Assembly: GCA_002842985.1 (NCBI GenBank) | Contig: PHEQ01000026.1 | Span: 1 to 64,000 of the forward strand | Direction: 5' to 3' | Source: Alphaproteobacteria bacterium HGW-Alphaproteobacteria-1 | Lineage (GTDB): Bacteria; Pseudomonadota; Alphaproteobacteria; Rhodobacterales; Rhodobacteraceae | Length of the DNA: 64,000 nt | In this document: positions 1 to 11,252 of the stretch, piece after piece | How positions within the stretch are numbered: the stretch's first letter is position 1 | Layout: each line of letters begins with the position of its first letter | Position numbers and translations under genes: made by a program | The notes under the pieces: generated by a model | What the model was told of the DNA's origin: nothing | The model's database searches: none | What the model saw: only the letters and a program-made list of their open reading frames with translations

Positions 1-114
1 GTCGCCGGATCGGCGGTCTTCAAGGGCGGCAGCGTGGACAATCCCGGCGTTTACGGCGAGAACATCCGCGCCATCCGCCGGGCGGCAGAGGCGGCGACCG
101 GCGTCATGGCATGA
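1..114 (+). CDS. rpe: Ribulose-phosphate 3-epimerase, C-terminal end (partial)
   Basis: The first 37 codons of the window read in frame to a TGA and include VAGSAVFKGG, the phosphate-binding end of the TIM barrel of ribulose-phosphate 3-epimerase. The enzyme interconverts ribulose 5-phosphate and xylulose 5-phosphate in the pentose phosphate and Calvin pathways in the cytosol. The stop codon overlaps the next start as ATGA, so the gene is translationally coupled to gph, a common pairing. The 5' part lies outside the window. Confidence 0.85.
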   Translation, partial: VAGSAVFKGGSVDNPGVYGENIRAIRRAAEAATGVMA

Positions 115-767
115 GCCGCGCGGTCATCTTCGACCTCGACGGTACGCTGATCGACAGCGCGCCCGACATCCACGCCGCCGCCAATACGCTCATGGAGCGG
201 CATGGCTTTGAGCCGTTCACGCCAGAGGACACCCGCAGTTTTATCGGCAGCGGCGTGCCGCATTTCATCACCTGTTGTCTGACCGCGCGCGGGCGGGCAG
301 GCGATGGTGCGCTTCGCGCCCGCCTGATCGAGGAGTTCATCGCGCTTTACGAGACGGCGGTGAACCTGACGCAGGTTTATCCGGGCGTCCCGAAAGCACT
401 GACGACGCTCTCCACCGAACCCTACGCACTTGGCCTTTGCACCAACAAACCGGTCGGACCGGCCCGCGCGGTGTTGGCGCATCTCGGGCTCGACGTGCAT
501 TTCCCGGTGGTGATCGGCGGCGACAGCCTGAGTGTGCGCAAACCCGACCCCGCCCCCCTGCGCGCGGCTGTGGCCGGGCTTGGCGCGCGCGACGTGGTCT
601 ATGTCGGCGACAGCGAGGTCGATGCCGAAACGGCGGCCCGCGCGGGCCTGCCCTTTGCGCTCTATACCCAAGGCTACCGCAAGGGCCCGGCGGAGCGGAT
701 CGCCCATGACCGCGCCTTCGCCGATTTCGCCGAATTGCCGGAAATCGTGGCTGACCTCTTGTCCTGA
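111..767 (+). CDS. gph: Phosphoglycolate phosphatase (HAD family)
   Basis: This 218-residue protein begins with the HAD motif I, FDLDGTLIDS, where D8 is the expected nucleophile and D10 the acid/base. CTNKP near residue 110 is motif II, RKPDP near 144 carries the motif III lysine, and VGDSEVDAE near 165 is motif IV for Mg2+. It should hydrolyse 2-phosphoglycolate to glycolate, a salvage step after RuBisCO oxygenation or DNA repair. The length and the overlap with rpe fit Gph. Other HAD sugar phosphatases have the same motifs, so the exact substrate rests mainly on context. Confidence 0.85.
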   Translation: MSRAVIFDLDGTLIDSAPDIHAAANTLMERHGFEPFTPEDTRSFIGSGVPHFITCCLTARGRAGDGALRARLIEEFIALYETAVNLTQVYPGVPKALTTLSTEPYALGLCTNKPVGPARAVLAHLGLDVHFPVVIGGDSLSVRKPDPAPLRAAVAGLGARDVVYVGDSEVDAETAARAGLPFALYTQGYRKGPAERIAHDRAFADFAELPEIVADLLS

Positions 768-794
768 GCACGCCGCGTGGCGCATGATCGCGCC

Positions 795-1757
795 ATGAAG
801 ACGCGCCTGACCGAGTCCTTCGACCTCACCCACCCGATTCTGTCGGCCCCCATGGCCTTTGCCGCCGGGGGTGCGCTCGCGTCGGCGGTGAGCCAAGCCG
901 GCGGGCTTGGCCTCATCGGTGGCGGTTACGGCGATGCCGGATGGCTGGAGCAGGAGCTTGCGACGGTCGGCAATGCGCGGGTCGGCTGCGGCTTCATCAC
1001 CTGGAAGATGGCGGAAAATCCGCAGGTTCTGGATCAGGTTCTGGCCCATGCCCCGGCGGCGCTCTGCCTGTCCTTTGGCGATCCCGCGCCGTTCGCGCCG
1101 CGCATCCATGACGCGGGCGTGCCGCTGATCTGTCAGGTGCAGACCTTGCGCGACGCGCAGCGCGCGGCCGACTGTGGCGCGCGGATGATCGTGGCGCAGG
1201 GATCGGAGGCGGGCGGCCATGGCGAGCGGCGCGGCACGATCACGCTGGTGCCGGAGGTGGCCGACTGGCTGGCAGGCCATGCGCCCGAGGTGCTGTTGCT
1301 GGCGGCAGGCGGGATCGCCGACGGGCGGGGCCTTGCGTCGGCGCTGATGCTGGGGGCAGACGGGGTGCTCATGGGGTCGCGGCTTTGGGCTTCGGCAGAG
1401 GCACGGGTGAGCGACGCCATGGCCGGGGCGGCGCTGGCCGCCACCGGCGACGCGACGATACGTTCCACCGTGATGGACGCCGCGCGCGGCCTGAAATGGC
1501 CCGAGCGCTATACCGCGCGCGTGCTGCGCAACCCCGTCACCGACCGCTGGCACGATGATCCGGACGCGCTGCGCTCCGATGTCGTCGCGCGGACGGATTG
1601 GGCCGAGGGCTGGGAAGCGGGCGATCCGGATCGCGCCAATACCTTTGTCGGCGAGGCGGCGGGCCTGATCCACGACCGCACGCCAGTGGCGGACATCATC
1701 GAGAGGATCGTGACCGAGGCCGAGGTGCTATTGCGGCGCGCGCCAAACTGGGCCTGA
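795..1757 (+). CDS. Nitronate monooxygenase / FabK-like flavoprotein
   Basis: This is a 320-residue FMN TIM-barrel protein of the 2-nitropropane dioxygenase family. Visible features are LSAPMAFAAGG at the N terminus, the AQGSEAGGHGE segment with the family histidine, and the phosphate-binding AAGGIADGRG and GADGVLMGSRLW near the C terminus. Such enzymes oxidise alkyl nitronates (for example propionate 3-nitronate) or, in the FabK branch, reduce enoyl-ACP. The start is placed at MKTRL; an upstream in-frame ATG at 777 would add six residues. It follows gph by 27 bases and is probably co-transcribed. Confidence 0.75.
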   Translation: MKTRLTESFDLTHPILSAPMAFAAGGALASAVSQAGGLGLIGGGYGDAGWLEQELATVGNARVGCGFITWKMAENPQVLDQVLAHAPAALCLSFGDPAPFAPRIHDAGVPLICQVQTLRDAQRAADCGARMIVAQGSEAGGHGERRGTITLVPEVADWLAGHAPEVLLLAAGGIADGRGLASALMLGADGVLMGSRLWASAEARVSDAMAGAALAATGDATIRSTVMDAARGLKWPERYTARVLRNPVTDRWHDDPDALRSDVVARTDWAEGWEAGDPDRANTFVGEAAGLIHDRTPVADIIERIVTEAEVLLRRAPNWA

Positions 1758-1793
1758 ATGTCCGAAATTCATAATTTAAAACTATCATTTTAA

Positions 1794-4085
<2,292 letters not shown>

Positions 4086-4107
4086 TCCTCGCAGACGAAG
4101 AAACAGG

Positions 4108-4137
4108 CAGCGCCGGGGTAAATCCCGGCGCTGTTTT
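4108..4137. terminator. Rho-independent terminator between katG and glk
   Basis: A perfect 10-bp inverted repeat (CAGCGCCGGG, 4108-4117, and its complement, 4124-4133) encloses a 6-base loop and is followed by TTTT. It lies 23 bases after the katG stop and touches the end of the convergent glk gene, so it probably serves katG and may also end glk transcripts. Confidence 0.85.
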
Positions 4138-5063
4138 CATGTGTCTCCCTGCCGCAAGGCCCGCCAGCAGCCCGTAAGGGCGGCAGTGTCATCGGAGATG
4201 AGCGTGACCGGCATCGCCGTCATGATGGTGGTATAAGGCCCCTTGGCGGTGAAGGTATCGGCCAGCCCCAGTCCGACCAGATGCGGCGCGAGCGCACGCG
4301 CCACGCTGCCGATGAGAAAGACGCCGCCGGTGGCCATATGCGTCAACGCGAGATTGCCCATCACCGTGCCCAGAAGCCGGGTAAAAAGCACAAGCGTCGC
4401 GCGCGCCTCCGCCCCGCCCGCGTCAAGATCGGCGACGATCTCGGGCGCGCTCATCGTTTCGCCGGTGCACAGCCGGTGCAGCCGCGCAAGGCCCGGACCC
4501 GAGAGCAGCGCCTCGTAAGGTTTGTGCGCGGCCTCCTGCGCCACGGCGGCAATGATCCGGTTCAGCGCCTCCCCCATATGCGGCAAGGAGGAGTGCCCCG
4601 CCTCGGCGGGCGGCACGAAAAGACGCCCCGCCACCCGATGGGCCACCGCGATGTTGGAGCCGGTGCCAAGCCCCATCATCATGCGCGGACCCTCGGGATC
4701 GGCCACCCCCGGCAGGATGGGCACGAAGGCCGACACAGGCAGATCGTCGAGCGCACAGGCCTGCGCCTGTAAATCGTTCATCAGATGCACCCGCGCGGCC
4801 CCGCTGACGCGGGCCACCTCGGCGGTGTCGATCTCCCAGTCGATATTGGTCAGCCGCGCCGCGCCGCCGCGCACCGGCCCTGCCACCCCGGCACAGACCG
4901 CGGCCACCTTGCGCCCGTCCAGATACGCCGCCACGACCGCCCCGAACCCGTCATGGGACGCATTACTGAAGCGCGCCGCCGTGCCCGCCCCAAGACCCTC
5001 GGACGTGGCAAGCGCAAGCCGCGTGTGGCTTGCGCCGACATCGGCCAGCAGCCACTCAGCCAT
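4137..5063 (-). CDS. glk: Glucokinase
   Basis: This 308-residue protein of the bacterial Glk family should phosphorylate glucose with ATP. The N-terminal [11 protein letters not shown] is the phosphate loop of the ASKHA fold. GVAGPV and NDLQAQ carry the sugar-contacting residues, with the aspartate before LQAQ as the likely base, and GLGTGSNIA and EAGHS follow as in E. coli Glk. The start at MAEWLL is chosen by family alignment; the open frame runs further upstream without meaning. It overlaps the preceding aldolase gene by 8 bases, so the two are coupled. Confidence 0.85.
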   Translation of the reverse strand: MAEWLLADVGASHTRLALATSEGLGAGTAARFSNASHDGFGAVVAAYLDGRKVAAVCAGVAGPVRGGAARLTNIDWEIDTAEVARVSGAARVHLMNDLQAQACALDDLPVSAFVPILPGVADPEGPRMMMGLGTGSNIAVAHRVAGRLFVPPAEAGHSSLPHMGEALNRIIAAVAQEAAHKPYEALLSGPGLARLHRLCTGETMSAPEIVADLDAGGAEARATLVLFTRLLGTVMGNLALTHMATGGVFLIGSVARALAPHLVGLGLADTFTAKGPYTTIMTAMPVTLISDDTAALTGCWRALRQGDT

Positions 5064-5826
5064 CGCGCCAGCGCGCGGCAAGCGCCCGCGCGGCCTGCGC
5101 CAGAAGCACCACGTCGATGCCGACAGCAAGGAACTGCGCGCCCCAGTCGCGGTAGCGCGCCGCCGTCTCGGGATCGAGCGCGAGGATGCCCGCCGCCTTG
5201 TCCGAGGCGGCAATGCGCGCCAGCGCATCGCGGATGGCATCCTGCACGTCACGCACGGCGCTGTCGCCCCGATGGCCCATGTCGGCGGCCAGATCCGAGG
5301 GGCCGATGAACACCCCGTCCACCCCCTCGACTCCAAGGATCTCGTCCAGCGCGTCAAGCCCGGCCACCGTTTCGACCTGCACCAACAGGCACATCTGCGC
5401 ATTGGCGGTCACGATATAGTCCGGGATGCCGGAAAACCGCGACGCGCGGGCCAGCGCCGCGCCCGAACCGCGCACGCCCTCGGGCGGATAGCGCATCGCG
5501 CGCACCAGATCCTCGGCCTGCGCCGCGCTTTCCACCATCGGAATGAGCAGCGTCTGCGCGCCGATATCAAGCGCCTGCTTGATCGCCCAGACCTCGCCCA
5601 TGGGCAGGCGCACGACCGGGTGCGAGGCGGCCCCGCGCAGCACACCAAGCTGCGCCGAGATCGAGCGCAGATCGTTGGGCGCGTGCTCGCCGTCGATCAC
5701 CAGCCAGTCGAACCCGGCCTCGGCCAGCACTTCGGTCGCATAAGGCTCGGCAAACCCGGCCCAGCAGCCATAAAGCCTATCACCGCGCGCAAGCGCAGCC
5801 TTGAAGGGGTTTGTGGGGGCGGGCAT
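5056..5826 (-). CDS. HpcH/HpaI-family class II aldolase
   Basis: This 256-residue protein is a metal-dependent aldolase of the HpcH/HpaI (2,4-dihydroxyhept-2-enedioate aldolase) family. [18 protein letters not shown] and [10 protein letters not shown] match the catalytic and metal-binding segments of HpaI and 2-keto-3-deoxy-sugar aldolases such as GarL and YfaU. It should cleave a 4-hydroxy-2-oxo acid to pyruvate and an aldehyde. Coupling with glucokinase suggests sugar or sugar-acid breakdown rather than aromatic catabolism, but the substrate cannot be read from the sequence. Confidence 0.8.
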   Translation of the reverse strand: MPAPTNPFKAALARGDRLYGCWAGFAEPYATEVLAEAGFDWLVIDGEHAPNDLRSISAQLGVLRGAASHPVVRLPMGEVWAIKQALDIGAQTLLIPMVESAAQAEDLVRAMRYPPEGVRGSGAALARASRFSGIPDYIVTANAQMCLLVQVETVAGLDALDEILGVEGVDGVFIGPSDLAADMGHRGDSAVRDVQDAIRDALARIAASDKAAGILALDPETAARYRDWGAQFLAVGIDVVLLAQAARALAARWRDG

Positions 5827-5943
5827 GGCTCTCTCCTGTGCTGTCTCGGGCGCAGCCTAGACCGGGCGGGGCGCGCTTGGCGAGGGGGGTGATGGACAAT
5901 CGCGCGCCTGCGTGGTTCGCTCCGGCCCGAGGGAGGCCGGACC

Positions 5944-6360
5944 ATGAAACTCACGCTGCATCATATCAACCTCGCCACCGACCGGGTCGAGGAGATGGAC
6001 GCCTTTTACCGCGAGGTTCTGGGGCTCGACGTGCCGGACAGGGACATTCCCGTGCTTGAAAAGGACAAGGGCTATAACGGCGATGTGGCCTTTGTCAGCG
6101 ACGGGCGCATCCAGACCCATCTGGCACGCAAGGACATGCTTGCCGGGTTTCGCACCGGACAGATCGTCAACCCGGTGGCGCGCGGCCATATCGCCTATCG
6201 CACCGACGATATCGCCGCCTTCATGGCCCATCTTGATGCTGCGGGCGTGCCCTATTCGGACTGGGGCAACCGTGCCGTAGCGGGCTGGCACCAGATCTTT
6301 TTCTACGACCCAGACGGCAACGTGATCGAGGTTCATCAAAAATCGGACGAGGCCCCGTGA
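5944..6360 (+). CDS. VOC/glyoxalase-fold protein
   Basis: This 138-residue protein carries the paired beta-alpha-beta-beta-beta modules of the vicinal oxygen chelate fold. The opening LHHINLATD and closing DPDGNVIEVHQ supply the usual metal-ligand His and Glu. Members include glyoxalase I, ring-cleaving dioxygenases and fosfomycin resistance proteins, and the sequence does not separate them. It is divergent from the aldolase gene and coupled to the EamA permease by a GTGA overlap. Confidence 0.75.
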   Translation: MKLTLHHINLATDRVEEMDAFYREVLGLDVPDRDIPVLEKDKGYNGDVAFVSDGRIQTHLARKDMLAGFRTGQIVNPVARGHIAYRTDDIAAFMAHLDAAGVPYSDWGNRAVAGWHQIFFYDPDGNVIEVHQKSDEAP

Positions 6361-7256
6361 CCGATCATCTCAAGGGCCTGCTGATCACCGCAACAGGCGT
6401 GCTTTTCGTGGTGCCCGATTCGCTTTTCGTGCGGCTGATCGAGGGCGATCCGGCCTCCATCGCCTTCTGGCGGGGGATCACCGCGGGCAGCGTGATCCTG
6501 ATGGGTGTGCTGGCCACGCAGCGCACGCGCGGTTTTCGCGCGGTGGCGGCGACGGGTGCCAGGGGCTGGCTCTATACCGTCCTTCTCGGCGTTGCGGCCC
6601 CGGGCTTCGTGCTGGCAGTCAGTTGGACAAGCGTGGCCAATGTGGTGTTCATCCTCGCCTCCATGCCGGTCTTTGCCGCGATCCTGAGCCGGTTTTTCCT
6701 TGGCGAGGCGATCAGCGCGCGGATGGTGCTGACCATGATCGGCGTTTTTGGCGGGCTCGCGCTCATCCTGCGCGGCTCGGGCGAGACGCAGGGTGTGCAT
6801 TGGAGTGGCGATCTTGTGGCGCTTGCCGTCTCGGCCAGTTTCGCGGGCGCGATCACCACGGCGCGGCGGCTGCGCGAGGTCTCGCTCGTGCCGACGATCC
6901 CGGTGGCGATGCTGGGCGCGTCGCTCTTCTTGTGGCCGCTTGCCGCGCCGGGGGCGGTCTGGGCGGCGAACTGGCCGCTGCTGCTGGCGCATGGCGCGTT
7001 CATCAGCGTGGCGACATCGCTCATGACGCTGGGGCCGCGCTATATCACCGCGCCGGAGGTGGCGCTGCTGATCCTGCTCGAGTCGGTGCTGGCGCCGCTG
7101 CTGGTCTGGGCAATCCTCGGCGAGGGTCCGGGGGCCTGGGCGATCATCGGCGGGACTGTGGTGATCTCGGTGCTGCTTGTCTCGAACCTCTGGGCGCTCC
7201 GGATGGGCCGCCGCATGCGTGTGCGCCCCCATCCCCGCACCGGCCCGCCGGTCTGA
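6357..7256 (+). CDS. EamA/DMT-family permease
   Basis: This is a 299-residue inner-membrane protein with about ten hydrophobic segments arranged as two EamA repeats, the drug/metabolite transporter layout. It starts with GTG, overlapping the stop of the VOC gene (GTGA). The cytoplasmic C terminus is short and arginine-rich. The family exports amino acids and metabolites; the substrate is unknown. Confidence 0.8.
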   Translation: MTDHLKGLLITATGVLFVVPDSLFVRLIEGDPASIAFWRGITAGSVILMGVLATQRTRGFRAVAATGARGWLYTVLLGVAAPGFVLAVSWTSVANVVFILASMPVFAAILSRFFLGEAISARMVLTMIGVFGGLALILRGSGETQGVHWSGDLVALAVSASFAGAITTARRLREVSLVPTIPVAMLGASLFLWPLAAPGAVWAANWPLLLAHGAFISVATSLMTLGPRYITAPEVALLILLESVLAPLLVWAILGEGPGAWAIIGGTVVISVLLVSNLWALRMGRRMRVRPHPRTGPPV

Positions 7257-7272
7257 TTTGAAAGGACATGCC

Positions 7273-7938
7273 ATGCACGAGGAAGACCACCCCGGCGACG
7301 AGCCCTGTTTTGCGCATCACATCATCGGCGGACACGTTGTCGATGCCGACACATGGCGCGACGTGGCGCGCTTTCGCAAGGCCGAGCGCTCGCGCCTCTA
7401 CGCCGCCCGGCGCGCGCTCTCGCAGGCCGAACAGAAGGCACAGGCGACGCGCGTCATGGCCATGCTGACCGAAGAGATCGGCCCGCCCGAGGGCCGCACC
7501 ATCGCCGGATACTGGCTGATCCGGGGCGAGATGGACCTGCGCCCGTGGCTCTCGGACATGGCCGCGCACGGCGCGCAGATCGCCCTGCCGGTGGTGATCG
7601 CCAAGGGCGCGCCGGTCGCGTTTCACCGCTGGCAGCCGGGGGCGACCATGGCGCGCGGCGTCTGGAACATCCCCGTCCCTGCAGAGCCCGACCCGGTGCA
7701 GCCCGACACAGTGATCGTGCCGCTTCTGGGTGTGGATGCGGCAGGCTACCGGTTGGGCAATGGCGGGGGCTATTACGACATGACGCTCGCCGCGCTGGAC
7801 CCGCGCCCGCGCATCATCGGCGTCGGGCACGGATTTTGCGCCCTGCCCACGATATTTCCGCAGCCCTGGGATATCCCGATGGAGGTGGTCCTATTGGGCG
7901 ACGGCGTCAGAAATTCGCCGTCACACCCGGAAGGTTGA
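7273..7938 (+). CDS. 5-formyltetrahydrofolate cyclo-ligase
   Basis: The 221-residue product matches the YgfA/MTHFS family, which uses ATP to convert 5-formyl-THF to 5,10-methenyl-THF. The diagnostic C-terminal segment is YRLGNGGGYYD, and RKAERSRLYAARR at the N terminus fits the nucleotide-binding side. The ATG at 7273 gives about 30 residues before the conserved region, so the N terminus is a little longer than in E. coli. The 3' end overlaps the convergent mipZ gene by 32 bases. Confidence 0.85.
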   Translation: MHEEDHPGDEPCFAHHIIGGHVVDADTWRDVARFRKAERSRLYAARRALSQAEQKAQATRVMAMLTEEIGPPEGRTIAGYWLIRGEMDLRPWLSDMAAHGAQIALPVVIAKGAPVAFHRWQPGATMARGVWNIPVPAEPDPVQPDTVIVPLLGVDAAGYRLGNGGGYYDMTLAALDPRPRIIGVGHGFCALPTIFPQPWDIPMEVVLLGDGVRNSPSHPEG

Positions 7939-8716
7939 GCGCCTTGATCAGGTCGCGCAATTCCTGTCGCGCGGCGATATTGGAGATGTTGAGCTGCTTG
8001 ACCCCGATATCGCGCAGGTCGAGCAGGGTCAGGCCGCGCGGAAACAACTCTCGGAAAATCACCCGCTCGTTGAACCCCGGTGCCACGCGAAAGCCGATCC
8101 TCTTGGCCAGCGCATCGAGCGCGCGGCCCATCTTTTCCTTGTTGACCATGGCTTGCGCCCCCACGCGGTTGCGCAACACCACCCAGTCGATCGGCCGCAG
8201 CCCCGCCTGCGCACGCAACTGACGCGCGTTCCAGACCATTTCGGAATAAACCGACGGCCCAAGCACCTTGAGCCCGTCCGTATCGGTATGCGCCAGAAGG
8301 TCGAAATCGATGAAACTGTCGTTGAGCGGTGTCACCAACGTGTCGGCAAGGCTGTGCGCGACCTGGCTCAGGCGGGTATGCGAGCCGGGGCAGTCGATGA
8401 CGATGAAATCGCTCTCGGGTTCGGCCCCGGCCACGGCCATGGCCAGGCGACGGTCATAGACATTCTCGCCGGGCTTGAGCTGATCGGCGGCAATCTCGGG
8501 CAACTCGACAAGCCGCGCGCTCGGCAGATCCAGCCCTTCCTTGTCGAGAAAGCGCGCGCGGTTGTCCGCATAGCGGCCAAAACTGCGCTGGCGCAGGTCA
8601 AGATCGAGCGCGCTCACCCGGTGGCCCAGCCGCGCCAGCGCGGTTGCCAGATGCATCGACACGGTGGACTTGCCAGCACCGCCCTTTTCGTTGCCGACCA
8701 CGATGATATGCGCCAT
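7907..8716 (-). CDS. mipZ: Division-plane ATPase MipZ (ParA/MinD superfamily)
   Basis: This is a 269-residue deviant Walker P-loop ATPase with NEKGGAGKST at residues 8-17, LDLDLRQRSFGRYADNR for the Walker A' region and IDCPGS for Walker B. The wording of these motifs and the length match MipZ of Caulobacter and Rhodobacter. MipZ forms a gradient from ParB at the poles and inhibits FtsZ assembly, placing division at midcell in bacteria lacking MinCD. It is a strong sign of an alphaproteobacterium. The 250 bases upstream (8717-8966) hold no gene that can be supported. Confidence 0.88.
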   Translation of the reverse strand: MAHIIVVGNEKGGAGKSTVSMHLATALARLGHRVSALDLDLRQRSFGRYADNRARFLDKEGLDLPSARLVELPEIAADQLKPGENVYDRRLAMAVAGAEPESDFIVIDCPGSHTRLSQVAHSLADTLVTPLNDSFIDFDLLAHTDTDGLKVLGPSVYSEMVWNARQLRAQAGLRPIDWVVLRNRVGAQAMVNKEKMGRALDALAKRIGFRVAPGFNERVIFRELFPRGLTLLDLRDIGVKQLNISNIAARQELRDLIKALNLPGVTANF

Positions 8717-8966
8717 GTCCCGTCTTCCCCCAGTGTCGGCGTTTTGCCGATCTTACTTGTTCGTGCCGGCCCAACGCCGTATCGGGCCAAGGATGTCTGT
8801 GCCCGGCCCCGGAGTCCAGACCTCGCCGCCAAGGCCGCGCGCCCCGCGCGCGGGTTCAAAGCGGCTATAATGTCTGAGAGCCCGGGGCGCAATCGGCCTC
8901 CGGTCCCGGTCAGGGGATGCCCCCATGCCCGCTTCACTGTTCCTCAAATACTCAAATCATGCGGCC

Positions 8967-10304
8967 TCAGCGTCCGCTGTCGTCCGAGGCAATGAGCCGC
9001 CGCCGCAACCAGCCCGAAACGCTATCCATCGCCATCACCATGATCAGGATGAGAATGATGTAATAGCTCACCTCTTCCCAGTCCTTTTGCGTGATCATCG
9101 CCTGCGTGAGCAGAAGCCCGATGCCGCCGCCGGTGATCGCGCCGATGACGGTGGCGCTGCGGGTGTTGGATTCGAGGTAATAGAGAAGCTGGCTGAGCAG
9201 GACGGGCGTGATCTGGGGGATCACGCCAAAGCGGTAGCGTTGCAGCGGCTTGGCACCGGTCGATTGCACGCCTTCGATCTCGCGCTTGTCGACATTCTCC
9301 AGCGCCTCGGAAAAGAGTTTGCCGAAGGTGCCCGTGTCGGTGATCAGGATCGCCAGCGCGCCGGTCAGCGGGCCGGGGCCGAAGGCGCGGGCGAGGATGA
9401 TCGTCCAGATCAGCGCATCGACCCCGCGCACGAAATCGAACAGCCGCCGCACCACCGCACGCACAGCCATAAACGGCGAGAAATTTCGCGCTGCGGCAAA
9501 AGCCAGAGGCAGCGCCACGATCCCCGCGCCCATGGTTCCGAGAAAGGCCATGAGGATGGTCTCGAAGATTGCCCCCAACACGTCCTTGTGCTGCCACATC
9601 CGGTTGTTCCAGATATCGTGGATGATGGCGGCAAGGTTGCTCTTGCCCTCGACGACGCGGTCGCCCGACACCGCCAATCCGACCAGTTCGCCAAAGCTCT
9701 TGCCGGAGAACGGGCTGTCCAGCGTAAACCAGAAAAGCTCCCATCCGAATTGATAGCGCATCACCTCGGTGCGCGCGCGGGTCAGCGTGACGCGGCCCGC
9801 GTCGGTGGTGATATCGACCCGCGCGGTGCTGGCGCTGATCCAGTCGGGAACCGTGTCTGTGGGCAGTTCCAGCACCACCCCCTCGCGGTGCGACACCTGC
9901 GCCGAGATCAGCCCGTAACCCGGCACGTCATAGCGCATCGTGTTGGCGTCGATCAGCACCTCCTGCCCATGCTTGAGCTGCACGCGCGTGCGGTTCTCGC
10001 TTTCGAATGTCACCCAGTCGGGGCTGGTTCCTTGGGGCCATGTGCCCTTGTTCTCGCCCTCCACCGCGACGGTGACGGTGCCGGAGCGGTTGTCGCGCGT
10101 GACATGGGTCTTGTAGCTATAGCTGTCGGCCACAAGGATCCGCGCATTGTCCATCCGCGCGCGATCCGCCAGACCGGGGATGTCGAAGGCAAAGAAGATA
10201 TAGACGAAATAGACGAGGATCACCGCCGGGACAGTGAAGGCCATGAGTTTCTTGCGCCGAAAGAAACCGGACGCATCGAAGCCTGCATCGCGTGCCATGG
10301 TCAT
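8967..10304 (-). CDS. phnE: Phosphonate ABC transporter permease (second PhnE)
   Basis: This 445-residue permease has one N-terminal membrane segment, a periplasmic stretch of roughly 150 residues, and then the permease core. The EAA-type loop is ALENVDKREIEGVQSTGA, typical of PhnE. It should form a heterodimer with the shorter PhnE encoded 4 bases upstream. The first of two close ATGs is preferred because GGAG lies 9 bases before it. It is the last gene of phnC-phnD-phnE-phnE. Confidence 0.88.
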   Translation of the reverse strand: MTMARDAGFDASGFFRRKKLMAFTVPAVILVYFVYIFFAFDIPGLADRARMDNARILVADSYSYKTHVTRDNRSGTVTVAVEGENKGTWPQGTSPDWVTFESENRTRVQLKHGQEVLIDANTMRYDVPGYGLISAQVSHREGVVLELPTDTVPDWISASTARVDITTDAGRVTLTRARTEVMRYQFGWELFWFTLDSPFSGKSFGELVGLAVSGDRVVEGKSNLAAIIHDIWNNRMWQHKDVLGAIFETILMAFLGTMGAGIVALPLAFAAARNFSPFMAVRAVVRRLFDFVRGVDALIWTIILARAFGPGPLTGALAILITDTGTFGKLFSEALENVDKREIEGVQSTGAKPLQRYRFGVIPQITPVLLSQLLYYLESNTRSATVIGAITGGGIGLLLTQAMITQKDWEEVSYYIILILIMVMAMDSVSGWLRRRLIASDDSGR

Positions 10305-10308
10305 GGTC

Positions 10309-11181
10309 TCACTCTCCCGAAATCAGCTTGTTGCGGTAGCGGCTCGACACCTGATCGAAGAGCACGATGGTGCCGAACAGCAACAGGAAGATCGCCGCCA
10401 CCTCGTCATAGCGCCCCTGCCCCCAGCTGAAGGCGTTCTTGAGGTCATAGCCGATCCCACCCGAGCCGACGAAGCCGAGGATCGCGGAGGCGCGGATGTT
10501 GATCTCGAATCGCAGGAGCGCGTAGCTGAGATAATTGGGGGCCACCTGCGGGATGACACCCAGCCACATGCGCTGGCCCCAGGTTGCCCCCACCGATTGC
10601 AGCCCCTCGACTGGTTTGACGCTGGCGTTTTCATTGACCTCGGAAAAGAGCTTGCCCAGCGCCCCAACGGTATGCAGCGCGATGGCGATCATCGCGGGCA
10701 CCGGCCCGCCGCCCAGCACGAAGATCAGCACCAGCGCGATCACGATCTCGGGAAAGGCGCGCAGCATGTCCATCAGCCGCCGGAACGGCCCCACGAGGCG
10801 CGGCCATTTCGCCAGCCCCCGCGTCGCCAGCAGCGAGATCGCCACCGCCCCCATCGCGCCCAGAAGCGTCGAGGCGGCGGCGATGTTGATCGTCTCGATC
10901 AACGAGGGCAGGAATTTCCACATCAGCCCCGGCAGGTTGGCGATCTTCTGTCCCGCCTCGCTCAGCACCTCGGAGGGGAACTGGAAGATATTGCCGATCC
11001 CGTCCCAGAAACCGCCCGCGTTGCGATCGTCGGCAATGCGAAAGCCCGAGACCATCAGCGCGATGAACACGATCAGCATCACCAAGCCGTAAAGCCGCTT
11101 GCGCCGGGTCATCTCCATATAGGCGGTCTGCACATCGTGCACCCGCGCCGCGCCCGCCTGCCCTGCCGTCAGATCGCTCAT
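10309..11181 (-). CDS. phnE: Phosphonate ABC transporter permease (first PhnE)
   Basis: This is a 290-residue integral membrane permease with about six spanning segments and the PhnE coupling loop VKPVEGLQSVGATW. It is predicted to pair with the second PhnE and the PhnC ATPase to import phosphonates, phosphite or phosphate esters. It is separated from phnD by 71 bases that contain a strong hairpin. Confidence 0.9.
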   Translation of the reverse strand: MSDLTAGQAGAARVHDVQTAYMEMTRRKRLYGLVMLIVFIALMVSGFRIADDRNAGGFWDGIGNIFQFPSEVLSEAGQKIANLPGLMWKFLPSLIETINIAAASTLLGAMGAVAISLLATRGLAKWPRLVGPFRRLMDMLRAFPEIVIALVLIFVLGGGPVPAMIAIALHTVGALGKLFSEVNENASVKPVEGLQSVGATWGQRMWLGVIPQVAPNYLSYALLRFEINIRASAILGFVGSGGIGYDLKNAFSWGQGRYDEVAAIFLLLFGTIVLFDQVSSRYRNKLISGE

Positions 11182-11203
11182 GCCCTGCCCCCGGTCAAAT
11201 GAG

Positions 11204-11236
11204 ACCGGGCCCGCGCAACGGCAGGCCCGGCCCGGT
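11204..11236 (-). terminator. Intra-operon hairpin after phnD
   Basis: ACCGGGCC (11204-11211) pairs perfectly with GGCCCGGT (11229-11236) between phnD and the first phnE. No T-run follows, so it is more likely to stabilise the phnD message, giving an excess of binding protein over permease, than to end transcription fully. Confidence 0.5.
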
Positions 11237-11252
11237 GTCAGCCCCTCGGGGC

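Noticed and set aside
51..1673. Long reverse-strand frame opposite gph and the flavoprotein gene
   Set aside because: Arginine/alanine-rich shadow of high-GC coding DNA with no domain; the forward genes carry clear motifs.
8717..8966. Short frames between mipZ and phnE
   Set aside because: No start, ribosome site or family-like sequence; treated as non-coding.
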